Below, one piece after another: positions 25,687 to 35,052 of a stretch of DNA of 64,000 nt (positions within the stretch are counted from its first letter, which is position 1; each line of letters opens with the position of its first letter). The translations under genes and the position numbers were made by a program. Source of the DNA: DASVUS01 sp036388675 (GTDB lineage Bacteria; Armatimonadota; Abditibacteriia; Abditibacteriales; Abditibacteriaceae); the NCBI GenBank assembly GCA_036388675.1, contig DASVRI010000008.1, positions 3,896 to 67,895 on the forward strand, given 5' to 3'. The notes beneath the pieces are model-generated. The model saw only the letters and a program-made list of their open reading frames with translations, did not search any database and was not told the DNA's origin.

Positions 25687-27621
25687 TTACGAACCGTTGC
25701 CGACTGAACTCGCCACCGTGTTGGCTGCCGACGAACGCGCCGCCATAATCGCGGCCTTGGGCTTGATGGTCGCCGAGTTGATAATGGGCTGCGGCAACAT
25801 GCGGTTTTCGGGGCGCGGCTCCACTTTGCGGCCTTTGCGCAGACCGGGCAAAACCGTGTCGATAACAGCCGCTACCAGACGCTCGTCGTTCTTGCTTTCC
25901 GACTTGCGCTGACGCTCCAAAGCCGCCACAGCGCGCTTATCTCCCAGGCGGCCCAGCGACTCTACAATGCCGCGGCGCACATCCTCGCGCGGGTCGTTCA
26001 ACGCCTTGATTAGCGGAATAACTGCATCCGTGTCGCCAATGTCGCCCAACGAAAGCGCGGCATGATAGCGCACGCTCCACTCCGGGTCTTTGAGAACTTC
26101 GCACAAGGCAGGCACAGCTTGCTTGTCGGCCAGCAAACCCAAACCCTGCGCTGCGGCCAGGCGCACTACCCAGTCGGAATCTTTGAGCGCGGTCATCAGC
26201 GGCTCCAGGCTGGCTTTGCCACCGATGCCGGCGACAGCTTTAACGGCTGAGTAACGCACGTCCTGAATCGGGTCGTGCAGCAGAGATTGCAGGTGCTTGG
26301 CCGACTTGGGGTCTCCAATCTGACCCAGCGCCAGAGCGGCATAGCGGCGCACGCGCACGTTCTCGTCTTTAAGAGCCGTCACGAGAGAAGGAATGGCGCG
26401 CTTATCTTTCAGGTTGCCCAACGCTTCGGCGACCCAGCGGCGCACGGTATGGTTCGGATTGATGAGCGCGCTGTTAAGCGCCGGCACAGCCGCTTCACCA
26501 ATTTTCACCAGCGCATCGGCGGAGGCTTTGCGCACGTCAATCGAAGGAGAATCGAGACACTCGATCAGGTTTTCGATGCCGCGCTCATCCCCCAGGCGTC
26601 CCAGCGCTTCGGCGGCAAAACGCACCAGGTCAATGTTTTCCGAGTGCAAAAAGCCGATCAGCGGCATCGTCGCTTTGGCCGAGCCGAGTTCACCCAGCGC
26701 GATAATCATGGCCTTTTGCACTTCGACGGTTTCTTTATCGAGGCGGCTGATGAGTTCGGCAGCCACCGACTTGCGGCCCAGTTTGCCCAGCACTTCACTC
26801 GCCCAGCGGCGCACCGAGTCGTCTGGTGAGTCGAGCGACTCCAACAGCGGTTCGACCGCAGGCTGCCCCAGCAGCGAGAGCGCATGGGCCGCAGCACGTT
26901 GCACATTGAGTGAAGTGTCGGCCAGCGCCTGAACCAGAGGTGCCACGCAACGCTCATCGCCGAGTTCGCCTAACGAAGTGGCCGAGGCCATGCGCACCTG
27001 GAAAGTCGCTCCCGAATTGAGCGCCTTCGACAGCGGCTTGATCGTGGCCGGGCCAAGCAGCAAAATCTCATCAATGATGGGGCGTTGTGCCGTCTCGCTC
27101 TTGCCTTCGAGTTCCGACAGGAGATCTTGCAGATGCTGCTCCTGCGCCGGAGAAGCCGTGGGCAATTTAGCGGGAGCGGGCTTGGCTGCTGTTGTGCTCG
27201 GGGTGTTGGTTTCCGTTTCTTTGGTGTTTTTGGGCATGGGAATTTCGGCGCCCGGCGATTGGCTGGTGCTCTGCTTCGCGGCGCGCGCTTTCTCTCTTGT
27301 TCTTGTGGCGGAAGTTATTCGGTCTTGCGACTCAGTCGCTTGCAGCTCAGTCGCTTGCGGCTCGGTCGCATCAGTTGCCGTCTCTTTGGTCACTTTGTGT
27401 TCTGTCGTCTTAAGCGTTGGCGTAGCGTCTTTCGCTTTCGGCGTGGCCTCTTTCGCTTTCGGCGTTGCTTTGGTGTCCTCCGCAGCGGCAGCTTTCGAGG
27501 ACGCTTTAGACGGTGCGGCTCCGTCTGTGACAGCCTTTGCTGTGCGCGACGTTTGTGCGCCCTTTTGTGGCGTAGCCGTCGGCGTAGCCGTCGGCGTAGC
27601 CGTCCTGGAAGATGATGCCAT
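25687..27621 (-). CDS. HEAT-repeat (PBS lyase-like) scaffold protein with low-complexity N-terminus
   Basis: A 644-residue protein. The first 170 residues are Thr/Ala/Lys/Pro-rich with repeated ATPTATPTATP and KATPKAKEATPKAKDATP units, without a signal peptide. From about 180 onward there are some twelve 31-residue HEAT-like repeats of the form RRWVAEALGNLKDKRAIPSL and VRRYAALALGQIGDPKSAKH. Such solenoids mediate protein-protein contacts; some relatives act as phycobilin lyases, but nothing supports that here. The start at 27621 is preceded by AGGAG at longer than usual spacing. No GAGTACTC lies in the gene. Confidence 0.85.
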   Translation of the reverse strand: MASSSRTATPTATPTATPQKGAQTSRTAKAVTDGAAPSKASSKAAAAEDTKATPKAKEATPKAKDATPTLKTTEHKVTKETATDATEPQATELQATESQDRITSATRTREKARAAKQSTSQSPGAEIPMPKNTKETETNTPSTTAAKPAPAKLPTASPAQEQHLQDLLSELEGKSETAQRPIIDEILLLGPATIKPLSKALNSGATFQVRMASATSLGELGDERCVAPLVQALADTSLNVQRAAAHALSLLGQPAVEPLLESLDSPDDSVRRWASEVLGKLGRKSVAAELISRLDKETVEVQKAMIIALGELGSAKATMPLIGFLHSENIDLVRFAAEALGRLGDERGIENLIECLDSPSIDVRKASADALVKIGEAAVPALNSALINPNHTVRRWVAEALGNLKDKRAIPSLVTALKDENVRVRRYAALALGQIGDPKSAKHLQSLLHDPIQDVRYSAVKAVAGIGGKASLEPLMTALKDSDWVVRLAAAQGLGLLADKQAVPALCEVLKDPEWSVRYHAALSLGDIGDTDAVIPLIKALNDPREDVRRGIVESLGRLGDKRAVAALERQRKSESKNDERLVAAVIDTVLPGLRKGRKVEPRPENRMLPQPIINSATIKPKAAIMAARSSAANTVASSVGNGS

Positions 27622-27792
27622 CAAGGTGCGTTCTCCTGCGAAGAGTGACAAAGCGACAACCTTTTATTATACTGTTTTAAGGGTGCCGCGTCAATTTGCC
27701 GACCAGATGTTGTGCCGCTGCGCGCAGCTTTGCATCATGCGGTAGTTCCTCATAGGTAATGCTGAACAGACGGTCAGATTACGAAGGCAAAC

Positions 27793-28134
27793 ATGAAAAT
27801 GACTACAGACCGAACAACCAAAGCTGTGCTTACTCTTGTTGCGGCTGGTCTTTGGGGGGCTTTGCTTCGGCCACTTTTCGTTGCCGAGCCAGCCAAAGCT
27901 CAAGTTGCAGATTCAGCACCTCAACAAAGTCATGCAGCATCGCCTCCGCTCAAACCGCCAGTAATACTCAAAGCACAACAAGGAATACCTTATGTAGTAC
28001 TTTCCGAAGGATACATTAGCGTTTGGTATTTAGGTGAAAAGGAGAACCTCGATCCTAAAACCGTTACCGGACGCAAAGTTATAGAAAACACCAAGTTGTT
28101 CTGCGTCGATTCTCAACCTTTGCCGACCCGCTAA
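27793..28134 (+). CDS. Small exported protein, lone cassette-like gene
   Basis: A 113-residue protein with a signal-peptide-like N-terminus (AVLTLVAAGLWGALLRPLF, then an AKAQ site) and a Pro-rich then beta-type tail (SVWYLGEKENLDPKTV). No function recognised. It lies on the plus strand between two minus-strand genes, is AT-richer, lacks GAGTACTC, and its last codons run into an attC-like repeat sharing the GCTTCCAGCGGCGGGTGAG core with sites at 3.4 and 3.9 kb. I therefore read it as a single captured cassette. The start has a weak ribosome-binding site. Confidence 0.6.
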   Translation: MKMTTDRTTKAVLTLVAAGLWGALLRPLFVAEPAKAQVADSAPQQSHAASPPLKPPVILKAQQGIPYVVLSEGYISVWYLGEKENLDPKTVTGRKVIENTKLFCVDSQPLPTR

Positions 28135-28183
28135 AGTCAAGGAGGTTGCGGCTTCCAGCGGCGGGTGAGATTAGTCGTTTACG
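28111..28183 (+). repeat. attC-like site C, after the lone cassette
   Basis: The right half reads GCTTCCAGCGGCGGGTGAG followed by ATTAGTCGTTTAC, almost the same as site A at 3401-3430. The left half (CAACCTTTGCCGACCCGC) overlaps the end of the preceding frame, as attC left arms often do. The right core (GTTTACG) departs from GTTRRRY, so the site may be inactive. Confidence 0.5.
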
Positions 28184-28201
28184 CCGCTCGCACGATGGCC
28201 C

Positions 28202-29839
28202 TCAGTAGCTCCACTGCGTGTTGGCCAGCAAGGCATAAACATCGTCTTGCAACTGGCGGGCTTTGCGACCATCACGCGCGAAATTGGTGAGCAGCGACAC
28301 CGCGAGACGATGACCGTCGCGTGTTGTGACATAACCCGACAGAGTACTCACGATGCTGAAAGTACCGGTCTTGGCGCGCACGTTGTTTTGTGCGGGCGTG
28401 CCTTTCATGCGCCTTCCCAGAGTTCCGTCCACCCCGGCCACCGGCAACGCGTTCCACAACGCATCGCCACCCGGCAGACGCTGCACAGCCGCCAAAAGCT
28501 GCACCGTGGCGCGCGGCGTGATGAGATTGTAACGGCTAAGCCCCGAGCCGTCGGTCATGCGCAGCGCGCCGGTGTCGATAGCGTTTTGTTTTAGCCAGGC
28601 AAAGAGTAATTGATGCCCACGCTGCGCGGTTCCTGCACCGGGGCGGTTGTCGCTACTCACTGCGGCGGCTCGCAGCAGCATCTCGCCGTACAGGTTGTCG
28701 GAACTCTTCAAGAAACGCTGCAGCAGCACACGCACAGGTGGCGATTGGTGCCTTGCCATTTCCGACCCGCGCCCACGCAGAGGCGGAAAGTCGCCTCCTT
28801 CCACAAGGACGCCTTCTGCCGCGAGCGCACGCTCTAAAATGGATGCAGCCCAACGCGCCGGCTGCGGAACCGCGACGCCATCGGTGATTTTCTGGCGCGG
28901 CGCGACGGCACCACTAATTGTCAAAACGTTGGTGAGGGCACCACCCGCACCAGAACGATCAAAACGCAGCAGTTGTTCTTCGCCCAGCGCGGCCAAATCG
29001 GAGCCGCCGGTGCGCACATCGAATGTGATTTGCAGCGGCGAATCCGGTGGACTGACGAGTGTTGTGGCCGGCAAGCCCGTTTTCGCCGCACCCGTAATCG
29101 TGAAATCGACCTGATTTCGGTTCACTGCCAACGCGCTTACTTCGGGGCCGTAATACCACAGAGCATCATCCAGCGTCCAGCCATCGGGATAGCGACCGCC
29201 AAAGCTCTCCGCCGTGAAAAGCGAACCGTCACCGAGCACTTTGCCGCGCACGCGCTTGAGACCCGTGGCCGCGACCTGCTGCGCCAGTTTTTGCAAATCG
29301 TCTGCAGAAAGCGACGGATCGCCGCCGCCAATCAGTTGCAAATCGCCATCGAGTACTCCACCGTTTATGGCGCCACGCGCCTCGACTGTCGTGGGAAACG
29401 TGCGTTGCGCACCAAGTTGCCGCAGCGCCAGAGCCGCCGTGTACAGCTTCAAATTGGAAGCGGGCATGAAACGGTTCTCGGCATCTTTAGCCCATAACGT
29501 CGGCTGATTGCCGCCGGTATAAGGCCGCACGGCAAATTGCTGCGCACTACCCGCCGTGCCCAACGCCACGACGCACAAACCGATGCGAGCATCGCGTAGC
29601 GCCGGATTTGCCAGCAGAGCGCGCAGTTTGTTGGCAGTCGCGGCAGGCAACGTGCGTGGCGCGGCACGACCAGCCACAACTCGCGTTGACCGAACGACAA
29701 CAGACGGAGTGGCAGCCTGCTGCGCAATGACGGTGGGAGCAGCCGGGAGAAACGCGCTGAGAACGCTGCACCAAAGCGCCGTTTGCGGCACAACGCCAAC
29801 TGATTTTTTGCGTAGATGAAAGGTGTTTCGAGTACTCAT
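28202..29839 (-). CDS. dacB: D-alanyl-D-alanine carboxypeptidase/endopeptidase (PBP4, family S13)
   Basis: A periplasmic penicillin-binding protein that trims or cleaves peptidoglycan cross-links. The 545-residue chain starts with a signal peptide, has the S-x-x-K nucleophile motif in MPASNLKLYTAA, the S-x-N motif in SSDNLYGEML and the K-T-G motif in RAKTGTFSIVS, in the usual S13 order with the large insert between motifs one and two. The start ATG at 29839 lies within ATGAGTACTC; an ATG six bases upstream is an alternative. It follows the serine hydrolase gene by 16 bases and is probably co-transcribed with it. Confidence 0.93.
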   Translation of the reverse strand: MSTRNTFHLRKKSVGVVPQTALWCSVLSAFLPAAPTVIAQQAATPSVVVRSTRVVAGRAAPRTLPAATANKLRALLANPALRDARIGLCVVALGTAGSAQQFAVRPYTGGNQPTLWAKDAENRFMPASNLKLYTAALALRQLGAQRTFPTTVEARGAINGGVLDGDLQLIGGGDPSLSADDLQKLAQQVAATGLKRVRGKVLGDGSLFTAESFGGRYPDGWTLDDALWYYGPEVSALAVNRNQVDFTITGAAKTGLPATTLVSPPDSPLQITFDVRTGGSDLAALGEEQLLRFDRSGAGGALTNVLTISGAVAPRQKITDGVAVPQPARWAASILERALAAEGVLVEGGDFPPLRGRGSEMARHQSPPVRVLLQRFLKSSDNLYGEMLLRAAAVSSDNRPGAGTAQRGHQLLFAWLKQNAIDTGALRMTDGSGLSRYNLITPRATVQLLAAVQRLPGGDALWNALPVAGVDGTLGRRMKGTPAQNNVRAKTGTFSIVSTLSGYVTTRDGHRLAVSLLTNFARDGRKARQLQDDVYALLANTQWSY

Positions 29840-29855
29840 AATCAAAGAGGAAAAC

Positions 29856-30947
29856 TTATGTCGCTGGTGCAGTCATTGGCTCGTGGCGTGACAAAAGCCA
29901 CTCGGCAATGTGGCGATGGAATTCCATGCGATTCGGGCCGTTACGCGTGGGATACACCCGGTTGTTGAGAATAATACAAGTGTGTCGTGTGTGGGGCACG
30001 ATGAACATCGTCGGGCCGGTGAATCCCGTATGTCCCGCTGTGCCGCGCGGCGCGAGAGGACTCATCCAGTTCGACACGTTGAGGTGCCAGCCCAAGCCCT
30101 GATCGTAGATTTGTGAACGCACAGTTTCCCCCAGTGCGCGCCGCACGTCTTCAACGGCGACAATCTGCTTTCCACGACAAGTGCCTTCATCGAGCCACAA
30201 TTGCGCGAACTTCGCCATGTCGGCGGCGACGGAGAACATTCCCGCGTTGCCGCACGCCGTGCCGTTTTCCTCTTCCCAGGTGCGCGCCGCTTCATCGTGC
30301 ACTACACCGCGCCAGGGCCGCTCCGTTTCGCCGATGAACTCAGTGGGCGCGATTTCACCGGCGTCAACTTGCTCCAACGGACGAAAACAGGTGCGCCTCA
30401 TGTTCAGAGGGTTGAGCAGACGCTCATGGATAAAACCGTCCAACGATTCGCCTGTCCACATTTCCACCAGGCGGCCCAACAGAAAATAGTTGGTGCATGA
30501 ATAGAGTACTCGTTCGCCGGGCGTGGCGTGCAAGGGCGCCCGCGCGATCTGAGAAATCCAGGTCGCGGTCGGTGTTGCAATCAGCGCTTGCACCGCGATC
30601 TCGATGCCGCTGCTGTGATCAAGCAACTGTCGGATGGTGATGCCGCATTTATCGGTGCTGCGACATTCCGGCAAAAAGTGCGCGAGCGGAGTGTCAATCG
30701 AGATGGCCTGTTCGCGCGTAGCTATGAGTGTCGCCGTCGCTGTGAACAGCTTTGACAATGATGCGATGTCATACAGGGTTTGGGTCGTGACCGGCTTCGA
30801 GTACTCGGCTTCGTAGGCGATGGTGCCGAATGCCTCGTGGGCCAGCAGTTCCGCGCCCTGGGAGAGCCATATCATGCCTCCGGGAAAGGCGCGCACATGC
30901 GCCGCAGCATCGAAAACTTGGCGGGGCGTGGCGCGCAAGGGAGTCAT
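29856..30947 (-). CDS. Serine hydrolase, beta-lactamase class C / S12 family
   Basis: A 363-residue protein with the catalytic S-x-x-K in DIASLSKLFTATAT, the Y-x-N motif in YSCTNYFLLG and the H-T-G equivalent in GTAGHTGFTGPT. Members are esterases, D-aminopeptidases or AmpC-like enzymes; which one cannot be told. I used the ATG at 30947 (MTPLRATPRQ), which fits the family N-terminus; no signal peptide is evident, so it may be cytosolic. Two GAGTACTC copies lie inside (30504 Arg-Val-Leu, 30799 Glu-Tyr-Ser). Confidence 0.88.
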   Translation of the reverse strand: MTPLRATPRQVFDAAAHVRAFPGGMIWLSQGAELLAHEAFGTIAYEAEYSKPVTTQTLYDIASLSKLFTATATLIATREQAISIDTPLAHFLPECRSTDKCGITIRQLLDHSSGIEIAVQALIATPTATWISQIARAPLHATPGERVLYSCTNYFLLGRLVEMWTGESLDGFIHERLLNPLNMRRTCFRPLEQVDAGEIAPTEFIGETERPWRGVVHDEAARTWEEENGTACGNAGMFSVAADMAKFAQLWLDEGTCRGKQIVAVEDVRRALGETVRSQIYDQGLGWHLNVSNWMSPLAPRGTAGHTGFTGPTMFIVPHTRHTCIILNNRVYPTRNGPNRMEFHRHIAEWLLSRHEPMTAPAT

Positions 30948-31041
30948 TGAGAACAGTATGAATTGTCGCGCCACTTTGTCCAAGTGCCGAACCCTGGCAA
31001 ATCTATTTCTCAACAACGCCATTTTGGTGTAAAATCAGGAT

Positions 31042-31548
31042 GTGCTACCCGCCTCCCAAACTGACGCCACGTCCGAACTCCAAGCTGCACGTCGCGACCA
31101 CAGGACGTTTTTTCTGTTGCTCATCGCGCTGATGTTCTTTACCCTGCTCATCGGCTGGGCCGTGCTGGCAGGCACTATTTCTCCGGTGACGGCTTACCTG
31201 TGGATGGCGCTGGCTTGCTTGTTTCCCATCGCCTGGTTTTCCTATGGCTTTATTCGTGTCGCAGATGCGGCACAAGATTTCGGCCTCTTGCTTTCCGCCA
31301 TCGGTTGGGCTCTGGCCGCTGTGGCGCTGCTCATTCAATACAGCGCCGCACGAGTCATGGCTGCACTGGCGGCATCGGGCATTGCTTCGGAAGGCGGCAC
31401 CTCTCCCGGAGCCCGCATTTGCGGAATTCTGGCCGCGTTGTGTCTCATTGCCGGTGCGGTTCTATCGCTGCGCAGTTGGAACCGTGAAGTGCGCAGCGGA
31501 TTACCCAGCGCCTGGTCAGGTGCCTTGCGCTCGGCACGCGAAAGGTAG
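31042..31548 (+). CDS. Small integral membrane protein, four predicted helices
   Basis: A 168-residue hydrophobic protein with membrane segments near residues 25-45, 50-68, 78-100 and 120-142 and a basic C-terminus. No family recognised. The start is GTG. It is divergent from the serine hydrolase and precedes the pilus ATPase genes by 56 bases, so a link to the pilus machinery is possible but unproven. Confidence 0.65.
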   Translation: MLPASQTDATSELQAARRDHRTFFLLLIALMFFTLLIGWAVLAGTISPVTAYLWMALACLFPIAWFSYGFIRVADAAQDFGLLLSAIGWALAAVALLIQYSAARVMAALAASGIASEGGTSPGARICGILAALCLIAGAVLSLRSWNREVRSGLPSAWSGALRSARER

Positions 31549-31604
31549 TTTCCAGCAAAGCCGTTTTCATCACATCATCTGAGTACTCGACGAGGATAAT
31601 AGCT

Positions 31605-32711
31605 ATGGCGTTCGATATTGATGGACTGTTGCAGTTCGCAGTGGCAAACGATGTGTCCGACGTATTTCTAAAAACGGGTGCGCCGCCAACAGTGCGGCTC
31701 AACGGCACCATCAAGCAGCTCAATCACCCCACGCTGACCAATGACGAAATCGAAAGCGTCGCCAGCGAAATGATGGGCGAGGCGAAGTGGGGAAAGTTTG
31801 CCGAACACCCCGACCACGACTTGTCCTACGTGCTGCCCAACGTGTCGCGTTTCCGTGTCAACGTGTACCGCGAGCGTGGCGGCTGCGCCATGGTGATGCG
31901 CGTTGTGCAACTCAAGATTCGCCAATTCCACGAACTCGGACTGCCCGATGTGCTGGCCGAATTCACACGCCACAAAGACGGTCTGGTGCTGGTGACCGGG
32001 CCGACGGGCAGCGGCAAATCGACAACGCTGGCCGCCATGCTAGACCTTATTAATCAGGAAAAAAGCGGCCACATCGTCACCATCGAAGACCCCATTGAAT
32101 ACGTGCATCCCGACAAAAAGTGTCTGGTGTCGCAGCGCGAAGTCGGCATCGACACCATGAAGTTCGGCGATGCCCTGCGCGCTTCGCTACGAGAAGCACC
32201 GGACGTAATTCTCGTTGGTGAGTTGCGCGATACGGAAACGATGGCCATCTGCCTACAGGCGGCGGAAACCGGTCACCTGGTTTTCTCCACGCTGCATACG
32301 GCCAGCGCCGCCGAATCGATGGAGCGCATTCTGTCGATGTTCCAGCCGCATGAAAAAGCTCTGGTGCAGCAGCGCCTGGCCAAGACACTGCGCGCCATCA
32401 TCTCGCAAAAGTTGGTGCCGACTATCGACGGCAAAGGTCGCGCCTGCGCTGTCGAAATTTTGAACGTGTCGCCGACGGTGGCGCAGTACATCGAAGAAGG
32501 CCGCACCGGCCAGATTTATCAGGCCATCAAAGAAGGCGCCAGCCAGTGGAAAATGCAAACCATGAACATGGCGCTCGATCGCTTCGCCAAAGCCGGTGTT
32601 ATCACGCCGGAGCAAGCTCTCGAAAATTCGAGTATTCGTTCCGAGTTGCGCCAGATGTTGCGCCTCACGGCGGAAGCTCCACGTAAAGAGACGCCCGAAG
32701 AAGACAATTAA
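31605..32711 (+). CDS. PilT/PilU-like type IV pilus retraction ATPase
   Basis: A 368-residue hexameric cytosolic ATPase that drives pilus disassembly. Features: N-terminal PAS-like region, VSDVFLKTGAPPTVRLNG, Walker A GPTGSGKSTT at 132-141, Asp-box VTIEDPIEYVH, Walker B VILVGELRDTETM and His-box FSTLHTASAAESMERI. It lacks the N-terminal domain of PilB assembly ATPases. GAGGA precedes the start and a GAGTACTC copy lies just upstream (31581). The paralogue at 32781 follows after 69 bases. No pilin or PilB gene is nearby. Confidence 0.92.
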   Translation: MAFDIDGLLQFAVANDVSDVFLKTGAPPTVRLNGTIKQLNHPTLTNDEIESVASEMMGEAKWGKFAEHPDHDLSYVLPNVSRFRVNVYRERGGCAMVMRVVQLKIRQFHELGLPDVLAEFTRHKDGLVLVTGPTGSGKSTTLAAMLDLINQEKSGHIVTIEDPIEYVHPDKKCLVSQREVGIDTMKFGDALRASLREAPDVILVGELRDTETMAICLQAAETGHLVFSTLHTASAAESMERILSMFQPHEKALVQQRLAKTLRAIISQKLVPTIDGKGRACAVEILNVSPTVAQYIEEGRTGQIYQAIKEGASQWKMQTMNMALDRFAKAGVITPEQALENSSIRSELRQMLRLTAEAPRKETPEEDN

Positions 32712-32780
32712 GCAGGCTTCAGTCCTCCCGAGTACTCGGCGGACGGGGTTCGAACAGTACAACTGCATACGGGAGAATTC

Positions 32781-34388
32781 ATGGCTCAGATCGACCAGTT
32801 CATTGCGATGATGGCGCAGCGCCACGTAGATCGCGCTTTACTCATCAACGACCAGGCAGGGCATTTCTGGGTCGCCGGGCAGGAATCAGCCGGCCCGATT
32901 GTCCCACGACAGAAGCTGCAACTCCTGGTGCAGGAAGCCACGCCGCCCTCGCTGCGCCCGCAGCTTTCGCAGGATGGCACGGTACAGTTCACACACAGCA
33001 CTCCACACGGCGTTTTTCAGATCAGCGTCGAGCACAAAGGCGACCACCTCCAGGTCGCGATTACTCCGTCAACATCGAACGGAGCCGAACCGACTCACGC
33101 TGCCACAGCACAGGCTGCCGCTGCACAACCTGCAACGCAGCACGCGGCGGGATCGCTGCCCAATATGACGCCTCACGATCACACTGCAGAGCGCGTCGCC
33201 ACCAACGTCAGTTACGGAGGCGGCGGAGCATCCAACGGCGCGGCATCGAGTACTCCGGTCGCGGCCAGGCCCGCCGGCACAAAGAAAATCCAGCACATCG
33301 ACGACCTCTTTCGCATGATGAAAGAAGTCGAAGCCAGCGACGTTCACCTCTCGTCGGGCGAAGTGCCGATGATTCGTTTGCAGGGCACAATGCGCAAGCT
33401 CGAAGAGTATGTGGTGAACGACCACGAAGCGCTGAAGAAGATTCTGTTCACCATCACGCCCGAGCGTAATCAGCAACAGTGGGAAGAAGATCGCGACACC
33501 GACTTTGCCTACGAACTGCCCGGCATCGCACGTTTCCGCTGTAACCTTTTCGCAGATCGTCATGGCATCGGCGGCGTGTTTCGTCTTATTCCCTCTGAAG
33601 TGCTCACGGTCGAGCAACTGGGCCTGCCCAAAGTGATGACCGACTTGTGCATGCTCTCCAAAGGTCTGGTCGTTGTGACCGGGCCGACCGGCAGCGGCAA
33701 ATCGACAACACTGGCGGCGCTGGTCGATTACATCAACAAGAACCGCGAAGAGCACATCATCACCATCGAAGACCCGATTGAATTTGTGCATCACAACAAC
33801 AAGTGCCTCATCAATCAGCGCGAGGTGCATGTGCATACTCAGGGCTTCAAGCGTGCTCTCGTGGCGGCCCTGCGCGAAGACCCCGACATCGTCCTGGTCG
33901 GCGAAATGCGCGACCTTGAAACCATCCACATCGCGATTGAAACGGCGGAAACGGGTCACCTTGTATTCGGCACACTGCACACCACAACAGCGCCTTCGAC
34001 GGTTGATCGCATCATCGACCAGTTTCCGCCCGAAGAGCAGGCGCAGATTCGCGTTATGTTGTCCGAGTCGTTGAAAGGCGTCATCGCGCAGACGCTGTTG
34101 CGCACCAAGGACGGCAAACGTGTCGCCGCACACGAAATTCTGCTGGTGCCAACGGCTGTGGCGAACCTGATTCGAGAAGGCAAAACCTTTCAGCTGCCAT
34201 CGCAAATGCAGATTGGCAAAAGCCAGGGCATGGTCACGATGAACGACTCGATCATGGAATTCGTCAAGTCGGGCCGCGTTGATCCCAAGGAAGCCTACCT
34301 CAAAGCAACGGACAAGCTCGGATTGCTGCAAGCCTTCGAAGCCAATGGCATCGACTCGCCTATCGAAGAAGTACACCACTTAATGTAG
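32781..34388 (+). CDS. PilT-like ATPase with extra N-terminal domain
   Basis: A 535-residue paralogue. The last 350 residues are a complete PilT core (ASDVHLSSGEVPMIRLQG, GPTGSGKSTTLAALVDYI, ITIEDPIEFVH, IVLVGEMRDLETI, FGTLHTTTAPSTVDRIID). It is preceded by about 100 residues (AQIDQFIAMMAQRHVDRALL ... GVFQISVEHKGDHLQVAI) resembling a small alpha/beta domain, and an Ala/Thr-rich linker of about 70. The same sort of extension is absent from its neighbour. A GGGAG precedes the start. GAGTACTC at 33248 lies in the linker. Confidence 0.9.
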   Translation: MAQIDQFIAMMAQRHVDRALLINDQAGHFWVAGQESAGPIVPRQKLQLLVQEATPPSLRPQLSQDGTVQFTHSTPHGVFQISVEHKGDHLQVAITPSTSNGAEPTHAATAQAAAAQPATQHAAGSLPNMTPHDHTAERVATNVSYGGGGASNGAASSTPVAARPAGTKKIQHIDDLFRMMKEVEASDVHLSSGEVPMIRLQGTMRKLEEYVVNDHEALKKILFTITPERNQQQWEEDRDTDFAYELPGIARFRCNLFADRHGIGGVFRLIPSEVLTVEQLGLPKVMTDLCMLSKGLVVVTGPTGSGKSTTLAALVDYINKNREEHIITIEDPIEFVHHNNKCLINQREVHVHTQGFKRALVAALREDPDIVLVGEMRDLETIHIAIETAETGHLVFGTLHTTTAPSTVDRIIDQFPPEEQAQIRVMLSESLKGVIAQTLLRTKDGKRVAAHEILLVPTAVANLIREGKTFQLPSQMQIGKSQGMVTMNDSIMEFVKSGRVDPKEAYLKATDKLGLLQAFEANGIDSPIEEVHHLM

Positions 34389-34538
34389 TGCTTTAGTCAG
34401 CGAGTACTCACTTCTTAAAGCGTAGCGTGTGAGGTCTCTTCCGCGTTATAGACCCAGGTGGCGGCTCGTTTGAGATATAAGGCACCTCATTTGCTTACCG
34501 TGCCGCCGACGTTCCAACATCAGGAGATAGAGAGCACC

Positions 34539-35018
34539 ATGAAGACAACACAATCGCAGCACTGGACGAAGTGGTTGGGCACCGGCGCTATTTTGCTGGT
34601 TGGCGTGGCTGGATGCGCCGATCGCAACAAGAACGGCCAACCCGATAGCCCCGCGACTTCGGGACAAATCAACAACGCCGTTGAAAATGCGGGCGAGGCA
34701 GCTACCAACGTTGCAAGTAAGGCAGGACAAGCGGCTTCGAATGCTGCCGACAGCTTTGGAAATGCTGCGAAAAATCTCGACGACGCTGCAACAATCACCC
34801 CGAAGGTCAAGACTGCTCTGGGCAACAGCCCGGTGCTTAAAGGCAGCAACATCGATGTCGACACAACCGATCAAAGCGTAACGCTTACCGGTTCAGTGAA
34901 AAACGCAGCGCAGAGCAAGCTCGCGGAAGCAACAGCCAAGAAGAACGCGCCCGGATACAAAATCGTGAATAAGATTAAAGTGAGCGGCGGTGCTTCTCCG
35001 GTTAAAAAGAAGAGCTAA
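34539..35018 (+). CDS. BON-domain lipoprotein
   Basis: A 159-residue protein with a lipoprotein signal (WLGTGAILLVGVAGC, lipobox VAGC), a helical Ala/Asn-rich spacer (NAVENAGEAATNVASKAGQA) and a C-terminal BON domain (ITPKVKTALGNSPVLKGSNI, VTLTGSV). BON domains bind membranes or envelope partners. The leader is very similar to that of the Gly-rich lipoprotein at 35797. AGGAG lies 13 bases upstream of the chosen start. Confidence 0.85.
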   Translation: MKTTQSQHWTKWLGTGAILLVGVAGCADRNKNGQPDSPATSGQINNAVENAGEAATNVASKAGQAASNAADSFGNAAKNLDDAATITPKVKTALGNSPVLKGSNIDVDTTDQSVTLTGSVKNAAQSKLAEATAKKNAPGYKIVNKIKVSGGASPVKKKS

Positions 35019-35052
35019 GCTCAAAGGAGCATAGACTCGAAGGAGTAATACC

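Noticed and set aside
33069..34379. Long minus-strand frame (436 codons) opposite the second PilT-like gene
   Set aside because: It lies antisense to a gene with complete PilT motifs and its translation is unstructured and repetitive. It is not a gene.
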